A DNA stretch of 64,000 nucleotides from Stappia indica (lineage in GTDB: Bacteria; Pseudomonadota; Alphaproteobacteria; Rhizobiales; Stappiaceae). Shown here piece after piece: positions 28,013 to 37,597 of the stretch. The notes below the pieces were generated by a model. That model did no database searches. It was not told where the DNA came from and saw nothing but the letters and a program-made list of their open reading frames with translations. The position numbers were made by a program, and so were the translations under genes. The first letter of the stretch is position 1. Every line of letters starts with the position of its first letter. Location: assembly GCF_020177335.1 (NCBI RefSeq), contig NZ_JAIVMG010000015.1, positions 1 to 64,000 of the forward strand, in the 5' to 3' direction.

Positions 28013-28618
28013 ATGGACAAGTTCGACACCTTGACCGGCGTTGCCGCGCCGTTGCCGATCATCAACATCGACACGGACATGATCATCCCGAAGCAGTTTC
28101 TCAAGACCATCAAGCGGACCGGGCTCGGCAGCGCCCTGTTCCACGAGATGCGCACCCTTGACGACGGTTCGGAGAACCCGGATTTCGTGCTCAACACGCC
28201 GGCCTACCGCAAGGCCAGCATTCTGGTCGCCGGTGACAACTTCGGCTGCGGCTCCTCGCGCGAGCACGCACCCTGGGCGCTGCTGGACTTCGGCATCCGC
28301 TGCGTGATCTCCACCAGCTTCGCCGACATCTTCTACAACAACTGCTTCAAGAACGGCATCCTGCCGATCGTCGTCTCGCCGGAAGAGCTGGACAAGCTGA
28401 TGGACGACGCCCAGCGCGGCGCCAATGCCACCCTGACGGTGGATCTGGAAGCCCAGGAAATTCGCGGCCCCGATGGCGGCGTGGTCACCTTCGACATCGA
28501 TCCGTTCCGCAAGCACTGCCTGCTGAACGGCCTCGACGATATCGGCCTGACCATGGAAAAGGCACCGTCGATCGACCGGTTCGAGAAGACCACGGCGGAA
28601 AGCCGCCCTTGGGCGTGA
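28013..28618 (+). CDS. leuD: 3-isopropylmalate dehydratase small subunit
   Basis: A 201-residue swivel-domain subunit that with LeuC isomerises 2- to 3-isopropylmalate in leucine synthesis. [19 protein letters not shown] opens the protein and [17 protein letters not shown] is the substrate-specificity loop. CAGGAG lies about 11 bases before the ATG. LeuC is not in the window, as is common in alphaproteobacteria where leuC and leuD are separated. Confidence 0.96.
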   Translation: MDKFDTLTGVAAPLPIINIDTDMIIPKQFLKTIKRTGLGSALFHEMRTLDDGSENPDFVLNTPAYRKASILVAGDNFGCGSSREHAPWALLDFGIRCVISTSFADIFYNNCFKNGILPIVVSPEELDKLMDDAQRGANATLTVDLEAQEIRGPDGGVVTFDIDPFRKHCLLNGLDDIGLTMEKAPSIDRFEKTTAESRPWA

Positions 28619-28628
28619 ACCTCTGACA

Positions 28629-28651
28629 GGCGGCCAGCCACACTGGCCGCC
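28629..28651 (+). repeat. Stem-loop after leuD
   Basis: Perfect 9-bp stem GGCGGCCAG/CTGGCCGCC with a 5-base loop, 11 bases after the leuD stop. There is no T run, so it may shield the mRNA 3' end, with true termination at the next hairpin. Confidence 0.6.
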
Positions 28652-28671
28652 TGAGAGCAGACGCTTTGCAG

Positions 28672-28709
28672 ATCCCCCGGTGCCAGCGGCGCCGGGGGAT
28701 TTGTCTTTT
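28672..28709. terminator. Intrinsic terminator between leuD and ohrR
   Basis: Stem ATCCCCCGG/CCGGGGGAT (9 bp, 11-base loop) followed by TTGTCTTTT on the plus strand. It terminates argC-leuD. The convergent ohrR ends just beyond it, but only the plus-strand side has the T tract. Confidence 0.8.
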
Positions 28710-28720
28710 GTGTATCCGGA

Positions 28721-29191
28721 TTATGCGCCCGCTTCGCCGGTCAGCCCGTCCCGCAGCGCTTCCAGCTCCCCCTTCAGCCGCTGAAGATCGACGCCAGAGG
28801 TGTCGCAGGCCGCCATCACCTGATGCGGGATGGGCCGCGCCGCCTGGCGCAGCGCCTCGCCCGCCTCCGTCAGCGTGACGATCACCCGCCGTTCGTCGGC
28901 GGGATCGCGCCGGCGCGACACCAGCCCCGCCGCCTCCAGCCGCTTCAGCACCGGGGTCAGCGTGCCGGAATCCAGCATCAAGGCCGCGCCCAGCGCCTTC
29001 ACCGGATGGCTGCGGTGCTGCCACAGCACCAGCATCACCAGGTACTGCGTATAGGTCAGTCCCAACGGCGCCAGCAGCCGGGCATAGAGCCGACCAAGTG
29101 CCAGCGTGGTGGAATGCAGGCTGAAACAGAGCTGATGCGACAGCAGCAGCGCCGCATCTTCCTCCACCTGCGCCGAAATGGTCTCGGTCAT
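28721..29191 (-). CDS. ohrR: Organic hydroperoxide sensor OhrR (MarR family)
   Basis: A 156-residue MarR-family repressor. The reactive cysteine is Cys22 in LSHQLCFSLHSTTLA, the position used by Xanthomonas OhrR, and TYTQYLVMLVLWQ supplies the conserved tyrosines. The wing is RRRDPADERRVIVTLTEAG. A second cysteine near the C-terminus (CDTSG) could resolve the oxidised form, as in 2-Cys OhrR. It is divergent from ohr. The start at 29191 is chosen by family length over one 26 codons upstream. Confidence 0.93.
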   Translation of the reverse strand: MTETISAQVEEDAALLLSHQLCFSLHSTTLALGRLYARLLAPLGLTYTQYLVMLVLWQHRSHPVKALGAALMLDSGTLTPVLKRLEAAGLVSRRRDPADERRVIVTLTEAGEALRQAARPIPHQVMAACDTSGVDLQRLKGELEALRDGLTGEAGA

Positions 29192-29327
29192 CCGTCTTGT
29201 CGCTTGCCCTTTGCGCCGTTCGCGCCTTGCCGGCGGCGGTCGCGTACAGCCGCACCGCGCGCTTTCCATCTTCTCTCAAATCTCCCGGTGCGCCCGGCCT
29301 GTCAAGTTTGCTTGCTTGATATTGAAT

Positions 29328-29355
29328 TTGACAAAATTAAATTTTGCGCAATAGT
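29328..29355 (+). promoter_or_regulatory. ohr promoter with OhrR operator
   Basis: A perfect 15-base palindrome CAAAATTAAATTTTG (29332-29346) overlaps a consensus -35 TTGACA (29328-29333) and its spacer, with AATAGT (29350-29355) as -10 after 16 bases. This AT-rich palindrome in an otherwise very GC-rich region is the expected form and place of an OhrR operator, and it also lies upstream of ohrR. Confidence 0.75.
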
Positions 29356-29395
29356 TTTTCTCGAAACGTACCGCCTTTCGGGAAAGGACCCGCAG

Positions 29396-29818
29396 ATGAG
29401 CATCCTCTATACCGCCCACACGAGCGCCACCGGCGGCCGTACCGGCACCGCGCAATCCGACGATGGTCGGCTGGAGATTACCCTGTCGACGCCGAAGGAG
29501 CTGGGCGGAGACGGCGGCGCTGGCACCAATCCGGAGCAGCTCTTTGCCGCCGGCTATTCCGCCTGTTTCATCGGCGCCCTCGGCTTTGTCGCCGGGCGCG
29601 ACAAGATCAAGCTGCCGGCGGAGACCTCGATCAATGCGGAAGTGGGCATCGGCCCGCGCGAGGATGGCGGCGGCTTCGGCATCGCGGTCACCCTCAACAT
29701 CGCCCTGCCCGGGCTCGACAAACCCACCGCCGAGGCGCTGATCGCCAAGGCCGATGTGGTCTGCCCCTATTCACACGCAACCCGGGGCAACATTCCGGTC
29801 ACGCTGAAGCTGGTGTGA
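29396..29818 (+). CDS. ohr: Organic hydroperoxide resistance protein Ohr
   Basis: A 140-residue OsmC/Ohr-fold thiol peroxidase that reduces fatty-acid hydroperoxides and peroxynitrite, generally with lipoylated proteins as donor. The two catalytic cysteines are Cys57 in GYSACFIGAL and Cys123 in VVCPYSHATRGN. GGAAAGGA precedes the ATG. It is monocistronic and divergent from ohrR, with the operator between them. Family identification is unambiguous. Confidence 0.96.
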   Translation: MSILYTAHTSATGGRTGTAQSDDGRLEITLSTPKELGGDGGAGTNPEQLFAAGYSACFIGALGFVAGRDKIKLPAETSINAEVGIGPREDGGGFGIAVTLNIALPGLDKPTAEALIAKADVVCPYSHATRGNIPVTLKLV

Positions 29819-29884
29819 CGCCGCGTTGATGCAGCCCGCGTCACACAGCGCAAATTTCAAGACATAACGGGATCTGGCGTCGCC

Positions 29885-30397
29885 CTACTGGGCGTCGCCG
29901 CTCGCCTTCGCCCGGGCGGCGCGGAAGGCGCTATGCTCCCGTTCGAGCTGTTCCAGCAAGGTCCCCACCCGGCCAAGCGCCGCAGTGGTATCGCGGAACC
30001 GTGCCGCCCGGCTGTCGAACAGCCGCTGCGCGATATCGGGAAACTCCTGCAGCATGCGCTTGAACAGGGCGCGGCGAATGCGGATGACCTCGGTGGCGCC
30101 GCTGGCAACGGCCCGCGCCGGGCGCCGGGTCTCCACCAGAAGCGCTGTCTCGCCGATCAGGCTGCCGGGGCCATAGCGCCCCCCCAGCCCATCCGCCTCG
30201 CTGTCGCTTTCCAGCATGACCGCCCCGGAGGCGACCACCAACCCGCCATCGGCCCGCTCGCCTTCCACGAACAGCACCTCGCCATCCCGGTAGGAGACGT
30301 TTTCCGCCGAAAAGGCGAGCAGACGCAATTGCTCATCCGGAAAATCGGCGAGCAACGGCACCTTGCGCAGGAGATCCATATCACGGGCGAGACTCAT
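29885..30397 (-). CDS. Cyclic nucleotide-binding domain protein
   Basis: A 170-residue protein consisting of one CRP-type sensory domain (about 10-125; LLADFPDEQLRLLAFSAENV, GPGSLIGETALLVETRRPARAVA) and a C-terminal helical tail (QLEREHSAFRAARAK). There is no helix-turn-helix, so it is not a CRP-like transcription factor. The phosphate-binding cassette resembles the cNMP consensus, but binding is unproven. It lies 64 bases after the CenR-like response regulator on the same strand and may be cotranscribed with it. Confidence 0.8.
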   Translation of the reverse strand: MSLARDMDLLRKVPLLADFPDEQLRLLAFSAENVSYRDGEVLFVEGERADGGLVVASGAVMLESDSEADGLGGRYGPGSLIGETALLVETRRPARAVASGATEVIRIRRALFKRMLQEFPDIAQRLFDSRAARFRDTTAALGRVGTLLEQLEREHSAFRAARAKASGDAQ

Positions 30398-30461
30398 GAC
30401 TTGAGGAGTACGCCGAAGCCCTTGGCCAGCACAAGACCAGAATTGCACCCCGTCCCCGGTC

Positions 30462-31145
30462 TCAAGGCACCAGCTTGTATCCGCCCGCTTCCGTCACCAG
30501 CAGTTCCGCGTTCGACGGATCCCGTTCGATCTTCTGCCGCAGGCGATAGATATGGGTTTCCAGCGTATGGGTGGTTACCCCGGAGTTGTAGCCCCACACC
30601 TTGTGCAGGAGCACATCGCGGGTCACCGGCTTTTCCCCGGCCCGGTAGAGGAACTTCAGGATCGAGGTTTCCTTCTCCGTCAGCCGGACCTTGCTGCCCT
30701 TGTCGTCGCTCATCAGTTTCTGCGCCGGCCGGAAGGCAAACCGGCCGATGGTGAACACCGCGTCCTCGCTCTGCTCGTGCTGGCGCAGATGCGCCCGCAC
30801 CCGCGCCAGCAGCACGGCGAACTTGAACGGCTTGGCCACGTAATCGTTGGCCCCCGCCTCCAGCCCGAGGATCGTGTCGGAATCCGTGTCATGGCCGGTC
30901 AGCATGATGATCGGCGCCTTGAAGCCGTTTTTGCGCAGGAGTTTGACCGCCTCGCGCCCGTCGATGTCCGGCAAGCCCACATCCATCAGCAACAGATCCA
31001 CATGCTCCGTCTTGGCCGTGTTGATCCCCGCCGCCGCTGTCTCCGCCTCCAGCGTCTCGAACTCGTCGTAGAGCGAAAGCTGCTCGACCAGCGCCTCACG
31101 CAGATCGCTGTCATCATCGACAATGAGGATTTTGCGGGCGCTCAT
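30462..31145 (-). CDS. cenR: OmpR-family response regulator, CenR-like
   Basis: A 227-residue response regulator. The receiver domain (1-120) has ILIVDDDSD, the phospho-acceptor Asp in LLLMDVGLPDIDG and the Lys in VAKPF. The C-terminal winged helix has KVRLTEKETSILKFLYRAG and VWGYNSGVTTHTLETHIYRL. The exceptionally conserved segments HDTDSDTILGLEAGANDY and IERDPSNAELLVTEAGGY match alphaproteobacterial CenR, an envelope and stress regulator. No histidine kinase is adjacent. AGGGAGGA precedes the ATG. Confidence 0.8.
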   Translation of the reverse strand: MSARKILIVDDDSDLREALVEQLSLYDEFETLEAETAAAGINTAKTEHVDLLLMDVGLPDIDGREAVKLLRKNGFKAPIIMLTGHDTDSDTILGLEAGANDYVAKPFKFAVLLARVRAHLRQHEQSEDAVFTIGRFAFRPAQKLMSDDKGSKVRLTEKETSILKFLYRAGEKPVTRDVLLHKVWGYNSGVTTHTLETHIYRLRQKIERDPSNAELLVTEAGGYKLVP

Positions 31146-31302
31146 TCTCTGTCCTCCCTTTTGGGGTTCTCAATCAATTCAATCCCTTGATCATCACTTA
31201 TGCAACAACAACACGCGCCGCGAGCGGGAATTGACCGAAAATGTCCCGCCCGGAAACAAATCTGCTTCACGTGGATTTGATCGAGAGGGTATCACGGTAC
31301 CC

Positions 31303-31878
31303 ATGTCGATCGACCTTCACGCCCCAGACTGCACACCAAGTGCGCCTCCCCCCGCCGGCCCGGCGGATATCCTGCGGGTACGGGCGCTGTCCGCCCACGC
31401 CACCACCGGCCGGCTCAGCCTCGGCCCAATCACGCGCCCCTGTGCGCTCGGCCGGGGCGGCATCACCCGGATGAAGCGCGAAGGCGATGGCGCCACCCCG
31501 GCGGGGATCTTCCTGCTCAAGACCGTCTACTTTCGGCCGGACCGGCTCCCCCGGCCGCGCAGCCGCCTGCCGGTCGTGCCGCTGTCGCCAGAGATGGGCT
31601 GGTGCGACGACCCCGTCCACCCGCGTTACAACCGGATGGTGACCCGCCCCTTTGCCGCTTCGCACGAAGAGATGTGGCGCGAGGATGGGCTCTACGACAT
31701 CGTCGTCGTGCTGGACTGCAATCTGGCGCCGGCGGTGCGCGGCCGGGGCAGCGCCATCTTCTTCCACCTTGCCCGCCCCGGCCTGACGCCGACGGAGGGC
31801 TGTGTCGCCCTTCCCCGCGCCGACATGCTGAAGGTGCTCGGCACCTGCGGCCCGGCAACGCGCATGATCATCGATTGA
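31303..31878 (+). CDS. L,D-transpeptidase (YkuD) domain protein
   Basis: A 191-residue protein whose catalytic block is FFHLARPGLTPTEGCVALP, carrying the His and Cys of the YkuD L,D-transpeptidase fold. GATPAGIFLLKTVYFRPDR precedes it. Members cross-link peptidoglycan or attach proteins to it in the periplasm. No signal peptide is visible from the ATG at 31303. A frame open for 60 more codons upstream does not look like a secretion signal and runs through the cenR promoter. Substrate and location are uncertain. Confidence 0.82.
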   Translation: MSIDLHAPDCTPSAPPPAGPADILRVRALSAHATTGRLSLGPITRPCALGRGGITRMKREGDGATPAGIFLLKTVYFRPDRLPRPRSRLPVVPLSPEMGWCDDPVHPRYNRMVTRPFAASHEEMWREDGLYDIVVVLDCNLAPAVRGRGSAIFFHLARPGLTPTEGCVALPRADMLKVLGTCGPATRMIID

Positions 31879-31977
31879 TGCGCCTGCGGTGAACGGTGTG
31901 TCGCCACACCGGGGCTTTATTCCGCCCCGCCGTCGCCCCAGATGGGAGAAAACGCCCTTTGGCGAGAAGGAGCCGCC

Positions 31978-32895
31978 ATGTCCATCAGACCCGTCACCCA
32001 CACAGCCGCCGCCCAGCCGACCCTTGAAGGGGCCGGCGTCAAGCTGCACCGCGCCTTCGGCTTCAACGATCCGACCCGGCACGATCCCTTCCTGCTGTTC
32101 GACGATTTCCGCAACGAGCGCCCGGAGGATTACCGGGCCGGCTTCCCCTGGCATCCGCACCGGGGGATCGAGACCATCACCTATGTGCTGGCCGGCACGG
32201 TCGATCACGGCGACAGCCTCGGCAACAGCGGCACGCTCGGAGCCGGCGACATCCAGTGGATGACCGCCGGACGCGGCATCATGCATCAGGAAATGCCCAA
32301 GGGCGACGCCCGGGGCCGGATGCATGGTTTCCAGCTCTGGGCCAACCTGCCCTCATCGCTGAAGATGACCGATCCGCGCTATCAGGATGTGCCGGCGGCG
32401 GAGATCCCCGAGATCATCGACGATGACGGCACCACCGTGCGCGTCCTCTGCGGCAGCTTCTGGGGCAAGCGCGGCCCGGTCGACGGCATCGCCGCCGATC
32501 CGGCCTATCTCGATGTGTTCGTGCCGGCCGGCCGGACCCGGCGCCTGCCGGTCGACACCTACCGGCAAGCCTTCGCCTATATCTTCGAAGGCTCGGGCAG
32601 CTTTCGCGACGCCTCCAGCCCGGTGGGGATCCTCACCGAAAAATCGGTCGGCGGCGAGGAGCTGCACATTCGCGATCAAAGCGGCGACCGCACGCTGGTG
32701 CAGTTCGGCACCGGCGACGAGATCACCGTCACCGCCGGCCCGCTCGGCATCCGCTTCCTGCTGGTCTCGGGCAAGCCGATCCGCGAGCCGGTGGCCTGGC
32801 ACGGACCGATCGTCATGAACACCCGGCAGGAGCTGATCGAGGCGGTCACTGAATTGCAGAACGGCACCTTCATCAGGCAAGGAGACGGGCGCTAA
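31978..32895 (+). CDS. Pirin family protein
   Basis: A 305-residue bicupin. The N-terminal cupin has FPWHPHRGIETITYVLAG with the metal histidines and DIQWMTAGRGIMHQEMP. The pirin C-terminal domain follows (YIFEGSGSF, LLVSGKPIREPVAWHGPIVMN). Bacterial pirins include quercetin 2,3-dioxygenases and binding proteins; this one's substrate is unknown. GGAG lies seven bases before the ATG at 31978. Confidence 0.92.
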   Translation: MSIRPVTHTAAAQPTLEGAGVKLHRAFGFNDPTRHDPFLLFDDFRNERPEDYRAGFPWHPHRGIETITYVLAGTVDHGDSLGNSGTLGAGDIQWMTAGRGIMHQEMPKGDARGRMHGFQLWANLPSSLKMTDPRYQDVPAAEIPEIIDDDGTTVRVLCGSFWGKRGPVDGIAADPAYLDVFVPAGRTRRLPVDTYRQAFAYIFEGSGSFRDASSPVGILTEKSVGGEELHIRDQSGDRTLVQFGTGDEITVTAGPLGIRFLLVSGKPIREPVAWHGPIVMNTRQELIEAVTELQNGTFIRQGDGR

Positions 32896-33127
32896 GCCCT
32901 CCCCGACAGAAGGCTCCACCCACGCGCATCCGCTCCTCGCTCTCTCGGTGAGGGGCGGATTTGAAGGCAACACTGGAATATTGCCCCGCTTTCGGCCATA
33001 TAGACGAAAAGCGCGACGATCCCGCTTGCCCTGATATCGGGGACCGGCGCCGCGTCAGGATTCCAGACATCAGGCCCCCGATACCGGGCCCAGGCATCAG
33101 GCCTTCAAGTCACAGGCATTACCGGCG

Positions 33128-34041
33128 ATGAGCGACGGCAGCACCCCTTTCCTGAAGATGAACGGGCTCGGCAATGATTTCGTTGTCTGGGACGCCCGAA
33201 CCACGCCGCTTGCCTTGCCGGTGGAAACGATCCGCCTGATCGGCGACCGGACGACCGGCATCGGCTTCGACCAGATGATCACGGTCGAGCGCTCGCCCGG
33301 CGGCGCCGATGCCTTCATGCGCATTCACAACCGGGATGGGTCGGAAGTGTCCGCCTGCGGCAATGCCACCCGCTGCATTGGCCGCCTGCTGATGGAAGAG
33401 AGCGGCCGTCCCGCCGCCACCATCGAAACCCGGGCCGGCCTGCTCAACGCCGCCGGCACCGATGACCCGCGCCGCGTGACCGTCGACATGGGCCAGCCGA
33501 AGCTCGCCTGGAACGAGATCCCGCTGGCCGAGCCCTTCGCCGACACCCGGGCGATCGAACTGCAGATCGGCCCGATCGACGCGCCGGTGCTGCACACCCC
33601 CTCCGTCGTCAACATGGGCAATCCCCACGCCATCTTCTGGGTGCCGGCGCTTGACGTTGTCGACCTTCAACAGGTCGGCCCGATGCTGGAGAACCACCCG
33701 ATGTTCCCCGAGCGGGCCAACATCACCCTCGCCCATGTGCTGTCGGATACGGAGATCGAGATCAAGGTGTGGGAGCGTGGCGTCGGCCTGACCCAGGCCT
33801 GCGGCACCGCCGCCTGTGCCACCGCGGTCGCGGCGATCCGCGACGGGCGCACCGACCGCCGTGTCACCATCCACCTGCCGGGCGGCCCGTTGCTGCTGGA
33901 ATGGCGCGAAAGCGATGGGCATGTGCTGATGACCGGCGACACGGAAATCGAGTTCGAAGGGCTTGTCGACCTTGCCACCGGCCGCTTCCGCAAGACCGGC
34001 CCGGGCGATGCGGATGCCTCGGCAACGCCGGAGGCAGGCCG

Positions 34042-34045
<4 letters not shown>
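33128..34045 (+). CDS. dapF: Diaminopimelate epimerase
   Basis: A 305-residue two-base racemase converting LL- to meso-diaminopimelate for lysine and peptidoglycan. The first catalytic cysteine is in SACGNATRC and the second in TQACGTAACATAVAA. MNGLGNDFVVWDAR and PSVVNMGNPHAIFW are family motifs. Its stop overlaps the mtaB ATG as ATGA. It starts the dapF-mtaB-ftsY-ispZ unit, an order conserved in Rhizobiales. Confidence 0.96.
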
Positions 34046-35316
<1,271 letters not shown>

Positions 35317-35320
35317 CAGC

Positions 35321-36661
35321 ATGAGTGACGAAAAACGCGGTTTCCTCGGACGTCTGTTCGGCCGTAAGGACAACAAGACGCAGACGGATGCGCGCGAGAC
35401 GGTCGAAACCGCCGACGCCCCTCTCTCCGGCGCGGACGACGCCGCGCAAGCCCCCCTTGCACCCGAGGCGCCAACCGAGGTCGAGCCAAAGGCGCAGCCT
35501 GCGGAGGCCCGCGCCCCCCAAACCGATAGCCCCGACAGCGAGACCTCGGACCTCGCCACGCCGGAAACGCCGGTGGAACCGGCCCCCACCGCGCCCGCCG
35601 ACGGGGAACGGCCTACCCCGGCCGCCGAAGCCCCGCAGCAGCCGGCGCCGGAGGCCGCAGCGGAACCAGCGCAAGAGAGCGAACCGCCTGCCCCCATGGA
35701 GCCTGAGACCAGCGAAGCGGCGCCGGAACCGGCCGCGCCGCGCCTGTCCTGGTTCGCCCGGCTGAAGGCGGGCCTGTCGCGCTCCTCCGCCAGCCTGACC
35801 GGCGGCATCACCGCGCTCTTCACAAAGCGCAAGCTCGATGCGGAGACCCTGGAAGAGCTGGAAGACCTGCTGATCCAGGCCGATCTCGGCGTCGAGACGG
35901 CGATGACCATCACCGAGCGGATTTCCGACGGCCGGTTCGACAAGGAGATCGCCCCCGAGGAGGTGCGCCGTATCCTGGCCGAGGAAGTGGCCAAGGTGCT
36001 GGAACCGGTCGCCCAGCCGCTGGTGCTCGACCCGGCCAACGCCCCGCATGTGGTGCTGATGGTCGGCGTCAACGGCACCGGCAAGACCACCACCATCGGC
36101 AAGCTGGCCGCCAAGCTCCGGGCCGAGGGCAAATCTGTGATGCTGGCCGCTGGCGACACCTTCCGCGCCGCCGCCGTCGAGCAGCTCAAGATCTGGGGCG
36201 AACGGACCGGCGCCCCCGTGGTCGCCCGCGACACCGGCGCCGATGCCGCCGGCCTTGTCTTCGACGCCATGCGCGAAGCCAGGGAAAAGGGCGTCGACGT
36301 TCTGCTGATCGACACCGCCGGGCGGCTGCAGAACCGAGCCGAACTGATGGCCGAGCTGGAAAAGGTCGTGCGCGTCATTCGCAAGCACGACCCGAACGCC
36401 CCGCACAGCGTGCTGCTGACCCTCGATGCCACCACCGGCCAGAACGCCATGAACCAGGTCGAGATCTTCGGCAAGACCGCCGGCGTCACCGGCCTCGTCA
36501 TGACCAAGCTGGACGGCACCGCGCGCGGCGGTATCCTTGTCGCCATTGCCGCCCGGCACAAGCTGCCGGTCCATTTCATCGGCGTTGGCGAGGGCATCGA
36601 CGACCTCGAACCCTTCACCGCCGGCGACTTCGCCGCCGCCATCGCCGCAAGCGAGAGTTGA
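35321..36661 (+). CDS. ftsY: Signal recognition particle receptor FtsY
   Basis: A 446-residue SRP GTPase that docks ribosome-SRP complexes to the SecYEG membrane translocon. A short basic start (KRGFLGRLFGRK) leads into an acidic, Ala/Pro/Glu-rich A domain (about 20-140), then the helical N domain and the G domain with GVNGTGKTTTIGKLAAKL, DTAGRLQNRAEL, TKLDGTARGG and FIGVGEGIDDL. The ATG is four bases after the mtaB stop. The ispZ gene follows by six bases. Confidence 0.96.
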   Translation: MSDEKRGFLGRLFGRKDNKTQTDARETVETADAPLSGADDAAQAPLAPEAPTEVEPKAQPAEARAPQTDSPDSETSDLATPETPVEPAPTAPADGERPTPAAEAPQQPAPEAAAEPAQESEPPAPMEPETSEAAPEPAAPRLSWFARLKAGLSRSSASLTGGITALFTKRKLDAETLEELEDLLIQADLGVETAMTITERISDGRFDKEIAPEEVRRILAEEVAKVLEPVAQPLVLDPANAPHVVLMVGVNGTGKTTTIGKLAAKLRAEGKSVMLAAGDTFRAAAVEQLKIWGERTGAPVVARDTGADAAGLVFDAMREAREKGVDVLLIDTAGRLQNRAELMAELEKVVRVIRKHDPNAPHSVLLTLDATTGQNAMNQVEIFGKTAGVTGLVMTKLDGTARGGILVAIAARHKLPVHFIGVGEGIDDLEPFTAGDFAAAIAASES

Positions 36662-36667
36662 TCCCTG

Positions 36668-37303
36668 ATGGAATTCGAACACAGCCCCAATGCCGCCGAC
36701 CGCAAGGAGGTGGCGCCGCTCCTGAAGATCGCGCTGGAGCTTGGCCCGCTGCTGCTGTTCTTCCTCGCCAACTCACGCGGCGAGATGCTCGCCGAGCGCT
36801 TTCCGGTGATCACCGACCTGGGCGGACCGATCTTCTTCGCCACCGCCGTCTTCATGGTGGCGATCGCCGTGTCGCTGGCCGTGTCCTACGTGCTGACCCG
36901 GCGCCTGCCGGTGATGCCGGTGGTCTCCGGCATTGTGGTGCTGGTGTTCGGCGCGCTGACCCTGTGGCTGCAGGATGAGCTGTTCATCAAGCTGAAACCG
37001 ACCATCGTCAACGTCCTGTTCGGGGCGGTGCTCCTGGGCGGCCTTCTGTTCGGCAAATCGCTGCTTGGCTATGTGTTCGACAGCGTGTTCCGGCTCGATG
37101 ACGCCGGCTGGCGCAAGCTCACCTTCCGCTGGGGGGTGTTCTTCTTCTTCCTCGCCGCCCTCAACGAGGTCATCTGGCGCAGCTTCTCGACCGATTTCTG
37201 GGTGTCGTTCAAGGTGTTCGGCATGATGCCGATCACCGTGGTCTTCACCCTGATGCAGCTGCCGATGATCCAGCGTCACACGCTGGATCACGACAAGGAT
37301 TGA
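36668..37303 (+). CDS. ispZ: Inner membrane septation protein IspZ/YciB
   Basis: A 211-residue integral membrane protein with five or six hydrophobic segments, belonging to the YciB/IspZ intracellular septation family. [36 protein letters not shown] and [20 protein letters not shown] are signatures. The family affects envelope integrity and division in enterobacteria and Shigella. It is the last gene of the dapF unit; convergent genes follow. Confidence 0.92.
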   Translation: MEFEHSPNAADRKEVAPLLKIALELGPLLLFFLANSRGEMLAERFPVITDLGGPIFFATAVFMVAIAVSLAVSYVLTRRLPVMPVVSGIVVLVFGALTLWLQDELFIKLKPTIVNVLFGAVLLGGLLFGKSLLGYVFDSVFRLDDAGWRKLTFRWGVFFFFLAALNEVIWRSFSTDFWVSFKVFGMMPITVVFTLMQLPMIQRHTLDHDKD

Positions 37304-37334
37304 CCACGCTGCCGCGCGGCCTTGGCGCGGACCT

Positions 37335-37541
37335 TTAGTAGTCCGACAGCTTGATCTCCGGCGAATAGCTTTCGCCGCTGACATCCTTGGTCACCGCCTG
37401 GCCGCAGACGACGATCCCCTTGGCCGCGTCGAAGGTCAGGCTCGGGGTGCCATGCAGGTCCCAGCCGGCATTGAGCGCCGCCGTCACCCGGTGGCAGAAG
37501 GCGCTGTCGTCCGGGCCGGTGATGAAGCGATAGAGTTTCAT
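37335..37541 (-). CDS. DUF1737 domain protein
   Basis: A 68-residue protein beginning MKLYRFITGPDDSAFCHRV, characteristic of DUF1737, with GWDLHGTPSLTFD in the middle. The function is unknown. The ATG at 37541 is chosen because homologues start with the MKLYRFITG block. It lies 56 bases after the CoA-ester lyase gene on the same strand, with a perfect 9-bp GC stem-loop (37564-37586) in the gap. Confidence 0.85.
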   Translation of the reverse strand: MKLYRFITGPDDSAFCHRVTAALNAGWDLHGTPSLTFDAAKGIVVCGQAVTKDVSGESYSPEIKLSDY

Positions 37542-37597
37542 GAAATGCGTCTCCGGGAGGAACCCGGCCGGGCGGCACCCGGCCGGCAAAAAACACG

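Noticed and set aside
32896-33127. Possible small RNA in the pirin-dapF gap
   Set aside because: Repeated CATCAGGC words and a few weak stems occur, but there is no promoter-terminator pair to support a transcript.
37564-37586. Perfect 9-bp GC hairpin between the CoA-ester lyase and DUF1737 genes as a terminator
   Set aside because: The T run lies on its 5' side relative to transcription, so it is not an intrinsic terminator for the minus-strand genes.
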